DNA from: CAZJFH01 sp964545205
GTDB lineage: Bacteria > Pseudomonadota > Alphaproteobacteria > Rhodospirillales > Magnetospirillaceae
Direction: 5' to 3'
Length of the DNA stretch: 64,000 nt
NCBI GenBank assembly: GCA_964545205.1
Contig: CAZJFH010000001.1
Span: 79,916 to 143,915 of the forward strand
Each line of letters starts with the position of its first letter. The first letter of the stretch is position 1. Positions 26,679 to 35,641 of this stretch are shown here, in pieces. The notes under the pieces are model-generated. The model was not told the DNA's origin. It saw only the letters and a list, made by a program, of their open reading frames with translations, and ran no database searches. The position numbers were made by a program, and so were the translations under genes.

Positions 26679-27385
26679 CCGGCCTGTTCGAGGACGCCCC
26701 CCTCGACGAGGACGACAAGCCCCATCACCTGGGGCACCGCGAGCGCCTTCGCGCCCGCTTCCTGGCCGCGCCCGACAGCCTGCAGGACTACGAGGTCCTG
26801 GAGATGCTGCTGGCGCTGGCCATCCCGCGCCGCGACACCAAGCCGCTGGCCAAGGACCTGATCCGCCGCTTCGGCAGCCTCGCCGACGTGCTCAGCGCCA
26901 GTCCGGACGCCCTGATGCGCGTCGAGGGCGTCAAGGAGACCTCGGCCGCGGCGATCAAGGTCGCGCGCGAGGCCGCGGTGCGGCTGGCGCGCAGCCACGT
27001 CCTCAACCGCTCGGTGCTCAGCAGCTGGGACGCGCTGCTCGACTACTGCCAGGCCAGCATGGCCTACGCCAAGACCGAGGAATTCCGGCTGCTGTTCCTC
27101 GACCGCAAGAACGTGCTGATCGCCGACGAGGTGCAGCAGAAGGGCACCGTCGACCATACGCCGGTCTATCCGCGCGAGGTCGTCAAGCGGGCGCTGGAAC
27201 TGTCGGCCAGCGCCCTGATCATGGTCCACAACCACCCCTCCGGCGACCCCAAGCCGTCGCGCGCCGACATCGAGATGACCCGCCAGGTCCGCGACGCCGC
27301 CAGGGCGGTCGGCATCGTGCTGCACGACCACGTCGTCATCGGCCGTTCGGGGCATACCTCGATGAAGGCCCAGGGCCTCATCTGA
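26675..27385 (+). CDS. radC: RadC family JAMM/MPN+ protein
   Basis: A 236-residue RadC. An N-terminal helix-hairpin-helix region (FGSLADVLSASPDALMRVEGVKE) is followed by the MPN+ metal site, with Glu in the upstream strand and HNHPSGDPKPSRAD carrying the two His and the Asp. Although named as a DNA repair gene, its enzymatic role is not settled. It is last in the sfsA-map-radC run, with its ATG inside the end of map. Confidence 0.93.
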   Translation: MTGLFEDAPLDEDDKPHHLGHRERLRARFLAAPDSLQDYEVLEMLLALAIPRRDTKPLAKDLIRRFGSLADVLSASPDALMRVEGVKETSAAAIKVAREAAVRLARSHVLNRSVLSSWDALLDYCQASMAYAKTEEFRLLFLDRKNVLIADEVQQKGTVDHTPVYPREVVKRALELSASALIMVHNHPSGDPKPSRADIEMTRQVRDAARAVGIVLHDHVVIGRSGHTSMKAQGLI

Positions 27386-27472
27386 GGCAGTCGCGCAAGC
27401 GATTCGGAACAGCACGGGCGTCCTCGGGTTGACGGGACGAGACACCATCCGTCAACAGCACAGGAGGAGGCG

Positions 27473-28903
27473 ATGAAGCGCCTACTGGCCACCACGGCGC
27501 TCGCCGTGGTCCTCGCCGCGCCCAGCGCGATGGCGCAGGAGCAGAAGACCGGCGACGCCAACCAGCAGCAGCAGCAGCAGACCCAGGCGGCCAAGGAACC
27601 CAAGCAGAAGGGCGAGAAGCAGGCCGCCGGCCGGTCGGACCAGGCCGGCCATCCGGGCATGGCCGCGCGCCTGACCGTCGCCGCCGCCAGTTCGCTGATC
27701 GGCAGCACGCTGATCGACGCCAACGGCGCCCCGATCGGCGAGGTCGACTACATGCTGGTGCGCATGGAGGATGGCGACGTCAGCCATCTGCTGGTCGGCC
27801 CGCGCGGCATCGGCGACAACGGCGAGCGCCTGCTGGTCGTGCCGTGGCACGCCGTCGAGGCGCTGCCCAACCGGCCCGACCGCATGATGCTGCAGATGCC
27901 GGCCGCGGCGCTGAACCAGGCACCGGTGATCGACCGCGAGGACCTGGCCCAGCTCACCAGCCCGGCCGTCGTCCAGCGGGTGCAGAACTTCTACGCCCCG
28001 GTCTCGCAGGTCCGCGAGATGATGCAGCGCGAGCAGCAGGCGCAGCAGGGCGAGCAGGGCGCCGCCGCGGAGCCGGTCGTTCCCATGGGCCAGGCGATCC
28101 AGCCCGGTCGGCAGCAGGCCGCGACCGGCGACAAGCCCGCCGGCGACCAGGCCGCCGCCGAAGGCGGTGACGCGCCGCGGACCGGCGGCCAGCTCGCGAT
28201 CGGCACCACCATCTCGCCCGGCGGCGACATCGCCCAGCAGAAGGACCAGACCGGCGGCAGCGCCGAGACCGGCCAGACCGGCCAGCAGCAGGCGCAAGCC
28301 GACGGCGCGCAGGGTCTGGACGACCGCCACCGCCAGGAGGCGATGCAGCCGCAGGTCGTCGTGCCGTCCGATGCGGCGAAGATCGAGGGCCAGCAGCAGA
28401 GCCAGGCCGGCGGCGAGACCGGCGAGCGCAAGCAGCAGGCCGACGACGCCCACCGCCAGCAGGCGACGGAGCCGCACGTCCTGATCGGCCGCCAGATCGT
28501 CACCGCGGTCGCGGCGCCGGACTTCCAGATCGCCGAAAGCCTGACCGGCAGCGCGGTGATCGGCCGCGACGGCAAGCGGATCGGCGAGATCGACCAGGTC
28601 ATGATCGACACGGCCCACGGCCGCATCGCCTACGTGCTGCTGGCCCGTGGCGGCTATCTCGGCGTCGGCGAGGAATGGCTGCCGGTGCCCTTCGAGAAGT
28701 TGGAGTGGCGCCCCGGCCAGGCCGTCGTGCTGAACGCCGAGCCGCGCCAGCTCGAGAAGGCCCGCTCGATGCCGAAGAGCGAGGCGCCGACCCGCATCAG
28801 CGCCGCGCACCTGAACGATCTCTACCAGCAGTACGGGGTTCAGCCCTACTGGCAGGAGATGGCGACGATCCCCGGCGAGACCGCCGGCGAGGTCACCCGC
28901 TAG
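27473..28903 (+). CDS. Secreted double PRC-barrel protein with Gln-rich linker
   Basis: A 476-residue protein with a signal peptide ending at SAMAQ. A short Gln-run (NQQQQQQTQ) precedes the first PRC-barrel (about 70-150, SSLIGSTLIDANGAPIGEVD). A low-complexity Gln/Gly/Asp-rich linker of about 190 residues follows, then a second PRC-barrel (about 345-430, LTGSAVIGRDGKRIGEID). PRC-barrels bind partner proteins or tetrapyrroles and often respond to stress in related exported proteins. AGGAGGAGG precedes the start. The linker suggests an extended periplasmic or envelope-attached spacer. Function unknown. Confidence 0.82.
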   Translation: MKRLLATTALAVVLAAPSAMAQEQKTGDANQQQQQQTQAAKEPKQKGEKQAAGRSDQAGHPGMAARLTVAAASSLIGSTLIDANGAPIGEVDYMLVRMEDGDVSHLLVGPRGIGDNGERLLVVPWHAVEALPNRPDRMMLQMPAAALNQAPVIDREDLAQLTSPAVVQRVQNFYAPVSQVREMMQREQQAQQGEQGAAAEPVVPMGQAIQPGRQQAATGDKPAGDQAAAEGGDAPRTGGQLAIGTTISPGGDIAQQKDQTGGSAETGQTGQQQAQADGAQGLDDRHRQEAMQPQVVVPSDAAKIEGQQQSQAGGETGERKQQADDAHRQQATEPHVLIGRQIVTAVAAPDFQIAESLTGSAVIGRDGKRIGEIDQVMIDTAHGRIAYVLLARGGYLGVGEEWLPVPFEKLEWRPGQAVVLNAEPRQLEKARSMPKSEAPTRISAAHLNDLYQQYGVQPYWQEMATIPGETAGEVTR

Positions 28904-28945
28904 ACCGGCCGACGGGGGCGCCGCGGCGCCCCCGTTTCGGTCTAG
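28900..28945. terminator. Bidirectional terminator including both stop codons
   Basis: A perfect 24-base palindrome, 12-bp arms at 28912-28923 and 28924-28935 (ACGGGGGCGCCG and complement), is followed by TTTC. It is wrapped by an outer pair CTAGACCG (28900-28907) with CGGTCTAG (28938-28945). The outer arms contain the TAG stop of the PRC-barrel gene and, on the other strand, the TAG stop of the DUF924 gene. Confidence 0.75.
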
Positions 28946-29490
28946 AACCCGCTGCCCGGCCGGCGCAGGAAGTCGGCCTCGTCCGGCGTCGTCGCCCGCC
29001 CGAGGGCGGCGTTGCGGTGCGGATAGCGGCCGAAGCGCAGGATGATCTCGCGGTGGCGGTGGGCGTAGTCGATCGACAGCGCGTGGCCGAGGCCGCCGAA
29101 CAGCTCGATGCTGCGCTCCTGGTCGGCGAGGCGCTCGCTGTGCTCGAACGGCAGGTACAGGAACAGGCGCTGCACCCAATGCAGCATGCGGTCGTGCCCG
29201 AGCCCGACGGCGTAGCGCGCCAGCGCCAGGGCATGGCGGTCGGTGGCGAAGGCCCGCGCGGTGCCGCGGAACGCGTTGCGCGGCACCTGATCGAGCAATA
29301 TGACCAGCGCCAGCGCACCTTCGGGATCGGCGCCGAGGTGATCGAGCCGCCCGGCGGCGGCCAGTTCGTGAAGCTCCAGCAGCCGGTCGCAGATCACCCT
29401 GTCGAAGGCGGGATCCGCCTTGAACCAGGCCTCGCGGAACCGCATCTCGCCGCCGAACCACACCTCCAGCACCGTGCGCGTCGCGTCCAT
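28942..29490 (-). CDS. DUF924 family protein
   Basis: A 182-residue DUF924 protein with the family marks VLEVWFGG at the N-terminus, ILLDQVPRNAFRG in the middle and LPFEHSE followed by an HRHREIILRFGRYPHRNA stretch. The fold is TPR-like; the function is not established. The start at 29490 has GGGAGAG upstream; longer in-frame starts only translate antisense to other genes. It converges on the PRC-barrel gene through a shared terminator. Confidence 0.88.
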   Translation of the reverse strand: MDATRTVLEVWFGGEMRFREAWFKADPAFDRVICDRLLELHELAAAGRLDHLGADPEGALALVILLDQVPRNAFRGTARAFATDRHALALARYAVGLGHDRMLHWVQRLFLYLPFEHSERLADQERSIELFGGLGHALSIDYAHRHREIILRFGRYPHRNAALGRATTPDEADFLRRPGSGF

Positions 29491-29584
29491 CGCAGCTCTC
29501 CCGATGACGCCGCCAGAATGACGGGACCCGGCGGCCGGCGCAAGTCGGCCGGCCGACGGGGTGGGAGCACGGGAGGTCGGAAAA

Positions 29585-29866
29585 TCAGTCGATGCGAGCC
29601 GGGCGGTAGACGCCCTCGTCGTAGTAGAAGCCCGCTTTGGCGATCGACGACTCCTGGAGCGCCGCCGAAGACGCCGGCACCGTCGGCAGCAGGGAGCGAC
29701 CGCGATACGCCTCCGGCCGGTTATCCAGCGTGATCGCCGGCCTGTAGACGCCCTCGTCGTAGTAGTGGTCCGCCATCGGCAGAATCGATGCCGTCGCGGC
29801 CGAAGCCGCCCCGGCGCCCAGCCACACAATTGCCAGGCTCGCGGAAATAATGTATGTAGCGCGCAT
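29585..29866 (-). CDS. Small secreted protein with two YYDEGVYRPA repeats
   Basis: A 93-residue predicted secreted protein that I cannot assign to a family. It has a clear signal peptide (MRATYIISASLAIVWLGAGA, cut near ASAAT). The mature part is only about 70 residues and carries the 10-residue motif YYDEGVYRPA twice, at 35-44 and 81-90, separated by a PEAYRGRSLLPTVPAS linker. GGAGG lies 5 bases before the ATG. The region upstream is AT-rich for this genome. The conserved aromatic and acidic residues suggest a binding motif, for example to metal or cell wall, but this is guesswork. Confidence 0.7.
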   Translation of the reverse strand: MRATYIISASLAIVWLGAGAASAATASILPMADHYYDEGVYRPAITLDNRPEAYRGRSLLPTVPASSAALQESSIAKAGFYYDEGVYRPARID

Positions 29867-30042
29867 GTTATCCTCCATGCACAGGTGGAAAATACTAAAC
29901 CAACGCGCCCGTGACTGGACGGGCAAAACACTACTACCGGATGCCTGTGCTGCGTTATCACATATCCGTGTTCATACGACTTGACATCTTTTATTGCTTG
30001 CTTCATGACGATTTGCGCGCCCCCTGCGAGAAAGCCAGCCCG

Positions 30043-30618
30043 GTGTCACGCATCATCCTGCTGAACAAGCCCTACGACGTGCTGTCGCAGTTCACCGACG
30101 CCGCGGCCGGGCGCGCGACCCTGGCCGGGTTCGTGCCGGTGCCGGGCGTCTACGTCGCCGGGCGCCTCGACCGCGACTCCGAGGGCCTGCTCGTGCTGAC
30201 CGACGACGGCCGCCTGCACGCGCGCATCGCCCATCCGCGCCACAAGCTGCCGAAGACCTATTGGGTCCAGCTCGAGGGCGCGATCACCGACGCGGCGCTG
30301 GACGGCCTGCGGCGCGGCGTCGCGCTCAAGGACGGCCCGACCCGGCCGGCCGAGGCCGAGCGCATGCACGAGCCCGCCGACCTGTGGCCGCGCCAGCCGC
30401 CGATCCGTCACCGCGCCGCGATTCCGACCAGTTGGATCCGCCTGACCCTGCGCGAGGGCCGCAACCGCCAGGTGCGCCGGATGACCGCGGCGGTGGGCTT
30501 CCCGACCCTGCGGCTGATCCGCTGGTCCGTCGGCGACTGGACCCTGGAAGGCCTGGCGCCGGGCGAATGGCGGTATGCCGCCGCGCCGGATTCCCGCCGC
30601 CCGCGAAATCGGCTATAA
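30043..30618 (+). CDS. Pseudouridine synthase, RsuA/RluE family
   Basis: A 191-residue single-domain rRNA pseudouridine synthase of the RluE/RsuA group, lacking an S4 domain. The catalytic Asp is in AGRLDRDSEGLLVLTDDG. RIILLNKPYDVLSQF opens the domain and LREGRNRQVRRMTAAVG closes it. RluE modifies 23S rRNA. The start is GTG at 30043, placing the conserved LNKP about 6 residues in; no ATG nearby fits better. A TTGACA lies at 29981 but without a good -10. Confidence 0.88.
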   Translation: MSRIILLNKPYDVLSQFTDAAAGRATLAGFVPVPGVYVAGRLDRDSEGLLVLTDDGRLHARIAHPRHKLPKTYWVQLEGAITDAALDGLRRGVALKDGPTRPAEAERMHEPADLWPRQPPIRHRAAIPTSWIRLTLREGRNRQVRRMTAAVGFPTLRLIRWSVGDWTLEGLAPGEWRYAAAPDSRRPRNRL

Positions 30619-30646
30619 GTCCCCTCCCCGGAGGGAAGTGGGCGGA

Positions 30647-33130
30647 ATGGACATCACGATCGCGATACTGGTCATCGCCGGCTTGCTGGTGGTGGTCAGC
30701 CTGATGCAGCCGCTCGCCGCCCGCCTGAAGCTGCCGCACACCGTCCTCTTGGCGGCGATCGGCACCGCCATCGGCCTCGGCTCGGCCCTGCTGGCCGGGG
30801 CGCTGGCCGAGCTCGCGGCGCCGCTGACGTCGCTGCCGTTCAGTTCGTCGACCTTCATCAACGTCTTCCTGCCGGTGCTGCTGTTCCAGGCGGCGCTGAC
30901 CATCGACGTCCGACGCATGGCCGAGGACGCGGCGCCGATCCTGCTGCTGGCCGTGGTCGCGGTGTTCGTCGCCACCGCGTTCATCGGCTTCGGCCTGTGG
31001 GGGCTGGCGGCGCAGCCCCTGACCGTGTGCCTGCTGGTCGGCGCCATCGTCGCCACCACCGATCCGGCGGCAGTGGTGGCGATCTTCCGCGACCTCGGCG
31101 CGCCGTCGCGGCTGACCCGGCTGGTCGAGGGCGAGAGCCTGCTCAACGACGCCGCCGCCATCGCCGCCTTCACCATGCTGCTGCAGATGATCGTCGCGCA
31201 GGTCGACCCCGATCCGTGGCTCGCGGCGCTGGAATTCGCCGGCGGCTTCGCCGGCGGCGTCCTGCTTGGGCTGGCGCTGGCGCGGCTGGTGGTCGCCGCC
31301 CTGCCGCTGGTCGCCGAGATGCCGGCGGCCGAGGTGACGCTGTCGCTGGCCCTGCCCTACATCGCCTTCGTCCTCGGCGACATGATCCACGTCTCGGGCG
31401 TGGTCGCGGTGGTGGCCTCGGGCCTGGCCTTCGGCGCCGTCGGCCGCGCGCGGTTGTCGCCGGCGAGCTGGACCCATCTCGGCGGCGTCTGGGAGCAGGC
31501 CGCCTATTGGGCGGGATCGCTGCTGTTCATCCTGGCCTCGATCCTGATCCCGAAGCTGCTGGTCAACGCCAAGGCCTGGGATCTGGTGCTGCTGCTGGTC
31601 GTCGCCGTCGCGGCGCTGGCGGCGCGGGCCGTGGTGACCTACGGCATGATGCCGCTGCTGACGGTGCTCGGCCTCAGCCAGCGCGTCGACCACCGCTACA
31701 AGGCGGTGATCACCTGGGGCGGGCTGCGCGGCGCGGTGACGCTCGCCCTGGCGCTGGCGGTGACCGAGAACGACGCCCTCGACCCGCGCACCAAGAGCTT
31801 CGTGGCCGTGCTGGCCACCGGCTTCGTTCTCTACACCCTGTTCGTCCAGGGCACCACGCTGCGGGCGCTGATCCGCCGCCTGAAGCTCGACCACCTGCCG
31901 CCGCTGCAGCAGGCCTTGCGCCGCCAGGTGCTGGCGCTGTCGCTCGCCGAGGTGCGCGATTCCGTGCGGCAGGCCGGCGGCAGCTCGGGCGCGGCGCCGG
32001 AGGTGCTCGAGGCGATGGCGGCGGAATACGACGAGCGCGCCGCCCAGGCCGCCGGACAGGACGTCGAGGAGGCGCTGTCGGACAAGGAACGCCTGACCAC
32101 CGGCATCGTCGCCCTCGCCGACCGCGAGCGCGAGCTGGTGCTGGCCCATCACGAACAGGGCACGGCGGCGCCGCGCATCGTCGAGCGCCTGCTGCGCAAC
32201 GCCGCCCAGATCGCCGACGCCGCCCGCGGCGAGGGCCGCAGCGGCTACAACCGCGCCGCCCGCCGCGTGCTCGAATACGGGCCGGCGTTCCGGGCCGCCT
32301 GGTGGCTGCAGCGCTGGTTCGGCCTCGAGCGCCTGCTGGCGCGCCAGCTCGGCGAGCGTTTCGAGCTGCTGATGGTCCGCCGCGCCGTGCTCGACGAGCT
32401 GGTGCAGTTCAACGCCCTGCGCATGCCGCCGCTGCTCGGGCCGCGCATCGCCGAGCTGCTGGGCGAGATGCTGTCGTCGCGCTCCGAGGCCACGGCGAAG
32501 GCGCTGGAGGCGCTGCGGCTGCAGTATCCCGAATACGCCGAGGCGATGGAACACCGGTTCCTGCGCCGCTACGCGCTGCGCCAGGAGCTGCGGCAGTATC
32601 GCGCGATCCACGCCGAAGGCCTGATCGGCGACGAGCTGTTCGACCATCTGCGCCGCGAGCTGCGCGCCGCCGAGCGCGCCGCCGCCCGGCGGCCGCGCCT
32701 CGACCTCGGGCTGTCGACCACCGACATGGTCGCCAAGCTGGAGCTGTTCGCCGGCTGCGACCAGGCGCAGCGCCGCCGGCTGGCCAGGCTGTTCCGGCCG
32801 CGCTTCACGGTGCCCGGCCAGCAGATCATCCGGCGCGGCGACAAGTCGCGTTCGCTGTTCTTCGTCTCCTCGGGCGCCGTCGAGGTGGTGTTCCCGCGCG
32901 AGCGCATCCGCCTCGGCCGCGGCGAGTTCTTCGGCGAGATCGGCCTGCTCGAGGGCGGCCCCCGCGTCGCCGACGTCGTCGCCCTGGGCTATTCCCGGCT
33001 GCTGGTGCTCGACCAGAAGGACTTCTGGAAGTTCCTCGAACAGTACCCGCAGCTGCGCGAGACCATCGAGGCGACGGCCCGCCGGCGCCTGAGCGCCGGC
33101 AAGGAGCTGCTGGCGGAAGCGGAACGGTGA
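30647..33130 (+). CDS. CPA1-type Na+/H+ antiporter with C-terminal cyclic-nucleotide-binding domain
   Basis: An 827-residue protein. The first 410 residues or so form a 12-13-helix CPA1/NhaP-type antiporter, with FLPVLLFQAALTID, the ion-site region ATTDPAAVVAIFRDLGAP and VEGESLLNDAAAI, and TWGGLRGAVTLALAL. A long charged, mainly helical cytosolic region follows. From about 690 there is a CNMP-binding (cAMP-receptor-like) domain (RFTVPGQQIIRRGDKS, FFGEIGLLEGGPRVADV). This layout is known from sperm-type and plant SOS1-like exchangers and from bacterial NhaP relatives. Ligand control of ion exchange is likely, but the nucleotide is unknown. Confidence 0.9.
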   Translation: MDITIAILVIAGLLVVVSLMQPLAARLKLPHTVLLAAIGTAIGLGSALLAGALAELAAPLTSLPFSSSTFINVFLPVLLFQAALTIDVRRMAEDAAPILLLAVVAVFVATAFIGFGLWGLAAQPLTVCLLVGAIVATTDPAAVVAIFRDLGAPSRLTRLVEGESLLNDAAAIAAFTMLLQMIVAQVDPDPWLAALEFAGGFAGGVLLGLALARLVVAALPLVAEMPAAEVTLSLALPYIAFVLGDMIHVSGVVAVVASGLAFGAVGRARLSPASWTHLGGVWEQAAYWAGSLLFILASILIPKLLVNAKAWDLVLLLVVAVAALAARAVVTYGMMPLLTVLGLSQRVDHRYKAVITWGGLRGAVTLALALAVTENDALDPRTKSFVAVLATGFVLYTLFVQGTTLRALIRRLKLDHLPPLQQALRRQVLALSLAEVRDSVRQAGGSSGAAPEVLEAMAAEYDERAAQAAGQDVEEALSDKERLTTGIVALADRERELVLAHHEQGTAAPRIVERLLRNAAQIADAARGEGRSGYNRAARRVLEYGPAFRAAWWLQRWFGLERLLARQLGERFELLMVRRAVLDELVQFNALRMPPLLGPRIAELLGEMLSSRSEATAKALEALRLQYPEYAEAMEHRFLRRYALRQELRQYRAIHAEGLIGDELFDHLRRELRAAERAAARRPRLDLGLSTTDMVAKLELFAGCDQAQRRRLARLFRPRFTVPGQQIIRRGDKSRSLFFVSSGAVEVVFPRERIRLGRGEFFGEIGLLEGGPRVADVVALGYSRLLVLDQKDFWKFLEQYPQLRETIEATARRRLSAGKELLAEAER

Positions 33131-33138
33131 ACGCGAGC

Positions 33139-33156
33139 GCGGGTCTCCAGACCCGC
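33139..33156. repeat. Short palindrome, GCGGGTCT-cc-AGACCCGC
   Basis: A perfect 8-bp inverted repeat with centre CC lies in the 31-base gap between the convergent antiporter and uppP genes. It shares the core GTCTCCAGAC and a preceding GAGC with the element at 6429-6446. It may serve as a two-way terminator, although there is no T-run. Confidence 0.5.
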
Positions 33157-33161
33157 CGCCG

Positions 33162-33962
33162 CTATCCCGAAGCCAGCAGCACCGCCAGCATCACCGAGCC
33201 GACCGCGATGCGGTACCAGGCGAACGGCGCGAAGCCGTGGCGGCTGATGAAGGCGATGGCGGCGCGCACCACCAGCATCGCCACCACGAAGGCCGAGACG
33301 AAGCCGGCGCCGATCACCGCGGCGCCGGAGAAGTCGAGCACCGCCCAGTTGCGGTACAGGTCGTAGACGGTGGCGGCGAACATGGTCGGGATCGCCAGGA
33401 AGAACGAGAACTCGGCCGCCGCCTTGCGGTCGACGCCCATCAGCAGCGAGCCCATGATGGTGGCGCCCGAGCGCGAGACGCCGGGAATCATCGCGATGCA
33501 CTGGAACAGCCCGATCTTCAGGCTGAGGGCCAGCGGGAAGTCCTCGACGGCGCAATGGCGCGCCTCGCGCACCGCGCGCTCGATCACCAGGATGGCGATG
33601 CCGCCGAGGATCAGCGTCGCCGAGACCACCCACGGCGAGAACAGCACGCCCTTGATGACGTCGTAGGCGAAGAAGCCGATCGCCATCGCCGGCAGGAAGC
33701 CCAGGATGATGTTGCGCCAGAACCGGTAGGCGCTCGGCTCGCGGCCGACGCTGAGCAGCGATCCGACCAGCCGCGCCCGGTAGACCCAGCACACCGCCAG
33801 GATCGCGCCGAGCTGGATGGTGATCTCGAACACCTTGCCCGGCGGGCCGCGAAACCCCAGCAGGTCGACGAGCAGGATCAGGTGGCCGGTCGAAGACACC
33901 GGCAGGAACTCGGTCAGCCCTTCGACGATTCCCAGCAGCAGCGCCTGCAGGATGGCTTCCAT
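33162..33962 (-). CDS. uppP: Undecaprenyl-diphosphatase UppP/BacA
   Basis: A 266-residue membrane enzyme that dephosphorylates undecaprenyl pyrophosphate for recycling of the cell-wall lipid carrier; it also confers bacitracin resistance. The two active-site loops are present: EGLTEFLPVSSTGHL near the N-terminus and PGVSRSGATIM near 160. About eight hydrophobic helices are visible. It sits 120 bases after the NicO gene on the same strand and converges on the antiporter. Confidence 0.96.
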   Translation of the reverse strand: MEAILQALLLGIVEGLTEFLPVSSTGHLILLVDLLGFRGPPGKVFEITIQLGAILAVCWVYRARLVGSLLSVGREPSAYRFWRNIILGFLPAMAIGFFAYDVIKGVLFSPWVVSATLILGGIAILVIERAVREARHCAVEDFPLALSLKIGLFQCIAMIPGVSRSGATIMGSLLMGVDRKAAAEFSFFLAIPTMFAATVYDLYRNWAVLDFSGAAVIGAGFVSAFVVAMLVVRAAIAFISRHGFAPFAWYRIAVGSVMLAVLLASG

Positions 33963-34082
33963 CGGTTCTCCTCGTGCGGTCGGCCGGGATCATGCCGGGC
34001 GCCGCCGGGTCAGGCAACGCGCAATTCGGCCGGGCGCGGCGAAGGATATAGCGCAGGTATGAAGGAGTTCCTGCGCCCGGCC

Positions 34083-35006
34083 TCACAGCCCCAGGGGATG
34101 GGCGGGACCGAAACTGCCGGCCAGCATGGCCGAGGCCAGCGCCAGGATCGCCGCGCCGCCGGCCAGCGCCAGGCCGTGCCCGGCATAGGTCAGCACCGAG
34201 ACGTCGCGGGCGACGACCGCCAGCATCCAGCGCCGGGCCTTCACCGCCAGCAGCGCCAGCACCGCGACCGTCGCCGCGGTGCCGAGCGACATCGCCAGCA
34301 CCGCCGCCAGGCCGGCCCATGCCAGCCCGAGCAGGTTGGCGAGCACCAGCACCAGCACCGCGCCGCTGCACGGCCGCAGGCCGACGGACAGGATCACCGC
34401 CGCGGCGTCGCGCCGGTCGGCCGGGCGCGGCACGTGCCCGCAGCCGCAGGAAGGGTCGTGGGCGTGATCGTGTCCGCGGCGGTCGGCGCCGCGCCACGTC
34501 CGCACCAGGCCGCGGAGCGCCCGCGCCGCCAGCGCGGCGCCGAGCACCGCCAGCAGGCCGAAGCTGATCCGCTCGCTCCACGACACCGCCGACTGCGCCT
34601 CGCGCGGCAGCCAGCCGCCGATCATGATCAACCCGTAGACGATCGCCACCGCCACCAGACCCTGAACCAGCGACGACGCGGCGGCCAGCCACAGCCCGCG
34701 GCCGACGCGATCCTCGTGGCTGAACAGATACGCCGTGATCACCGCCTTGCCGTGACCGGGACCGGCGGCATGGAACACGCCGTAGAGCAGACTCGCGCCG
34801 ACCAGACCCCAGCCGGCGAGCCAGGCCCCGTCGCCCGACAGGCTGCGCAGCTGCGCGGCGAGTTCGCGGTGCATCGCGCGCTGCTGCTCGAACACCCAGA
34901 CCACCGCCTGCTGCCACCACGACGGCCGCGACGCCGCCTCGGCGGCGCAGGCCTCGCCCGCCCAGACCAGCAGGGACAGCGCCGTCGCGACGGCTAGGAA
35001 CCGCAC
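34083..35006 (-). CDS. NicO/RcnA-like nickel/cobalt transporter
   Basis: A 307-residue membrane protein with a signal-like first segment. It carries the NicO family motif HAAGPGHGKAV, a His/Cys-rich cytosolic loop (RGHDHAHDPSCGCGH) and SVGLRPCSGAVLVLVLANL. RcnA-type members export Ni/Co; others with a DUF1007 partner are thought to import them. The DUF1007 gene directly upstream overlaps by 13 bases, which favours the uptake-type pairing, although direction cannot be read from sequence. Confidence 0.87.
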   Translation of the reverse strand: MRFLAVATALSLLVWAGEACAAEAASRPSWWQQAVVWVFEQQRAMHRELAAQLRSLSGDGAWLAGWGLVGASLLYGVFHAAGPGHGKAVITAYLFSHEDRVGRGLWLAAASSLVQGLVAVAIVYGLIMIGGWLPREAQSAVSWSERISFGLLAVLGAALAARALRGLVRTWRGADRRGHDHAHDPSCGCGHVPRPADRRDAAAVILSVGLRPCSGAVLVLVLANLLGLAWAGLAAVLAMSLGTAATVAVLALLAVKARRWMLAVVARDVSVLTYAGHGLALAGGAAILALASAMLAGSFGPAHPLGL

Positions 35007-35641
35007 CGGATCTCCACCTTCTCGGCGAAATGGACGCCGAGCCCGTCGCCGGCCGACTGCGTGCGGTCGAGCGCCTGCGCCAGCATCACCGCCTGCGGCT
35101 CGGGCGCCGGCGCGATCAGCCGCGGCCGGCAGTCGGCGGGGGCGCCCGACAGTCGCACCGGGTCCGGCGTTTCGGCGTGCAGGATCTCGACGTAGTAGGT
35201 GGGGTCGTAGACCGCGTAGACGAAGCCGCCGGGGCCGACCGCGACCGGTTCCTTCAGCGGCACCAGGAACGTCGCCTCCAGCCGTCCGGCCCGCATCCGG
35301 GTCGAGGCCTCGGCCGCCGCGCCCAGGGCCAGGACCGCGCCGCCGGACTCGATGCGGGTGAAATAGTCGGCCTCGCCCAGCGAGCCCAGGTTCTCGTGCA
35401 GAAGTTCGACCAGCTTGTCCTGGTCCGGAGCGCCGTCGCCGTCGCCGTCGAAGCCCTCGGTGGCGAAGGCGGTGTAGAACTCGTCGAACAGCCAGGTCTG
35501 GCGCAGGCCGCTGACGCGGCCGTCGCCGTCGAACAGCACCTCGACCGAGAGATCGATCCAGCCGTGCGGATGCGCCCAGGCCGGCGCCGCCATCGCCAGC
35601 GCCGCCGTCACGGCCAGCGCGCCTGCGGCGTTCCGGATCAT
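34994..35641 (-). CDS. DUF1007 family periplasmic protein
   Basis: A 215-residue exported protein with a signal peptide ending at PAWAHPHGW. The mature protein begins with the HPHGWID motif, which is characteristic of DUF1007 and is a likely metal ligand set. An acidic stretch GFDGDGDGAPDQDK resembles a calcium-binding loop. DUF1007 proteins are regularly paired with NicO permeases, which follows here with a 13-base overlap. It shares one base with the glpX stop, so it belongs to the same transcript. Confidence 0.85.
   Translation of the reverse strand: MIRNAAGALAVTAALAMAAPAWAHPHGWIDLSVEVLFDGDGRVSGLRQTWLFDEFYTAFATEGFDGDGDGAPDQDKLVELLHENLGSLGEADYFTRIESGGAVLALGAAAEASTRMRAGRLEATFLVPLKEPVAVGPGGFVYAVYDPTYYVEILHAETPDPVRLSGAPADCRPRLIAPAPEPQAVMLAQALDRTQSAGDGLGVHFAEKVEIRCGS

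Noticed and set aside
29981..29986. TTGACA as promoter of the pseudouridine synthase
   Set aside because: No -10-like hexamer lies 16-18 bases downstream.
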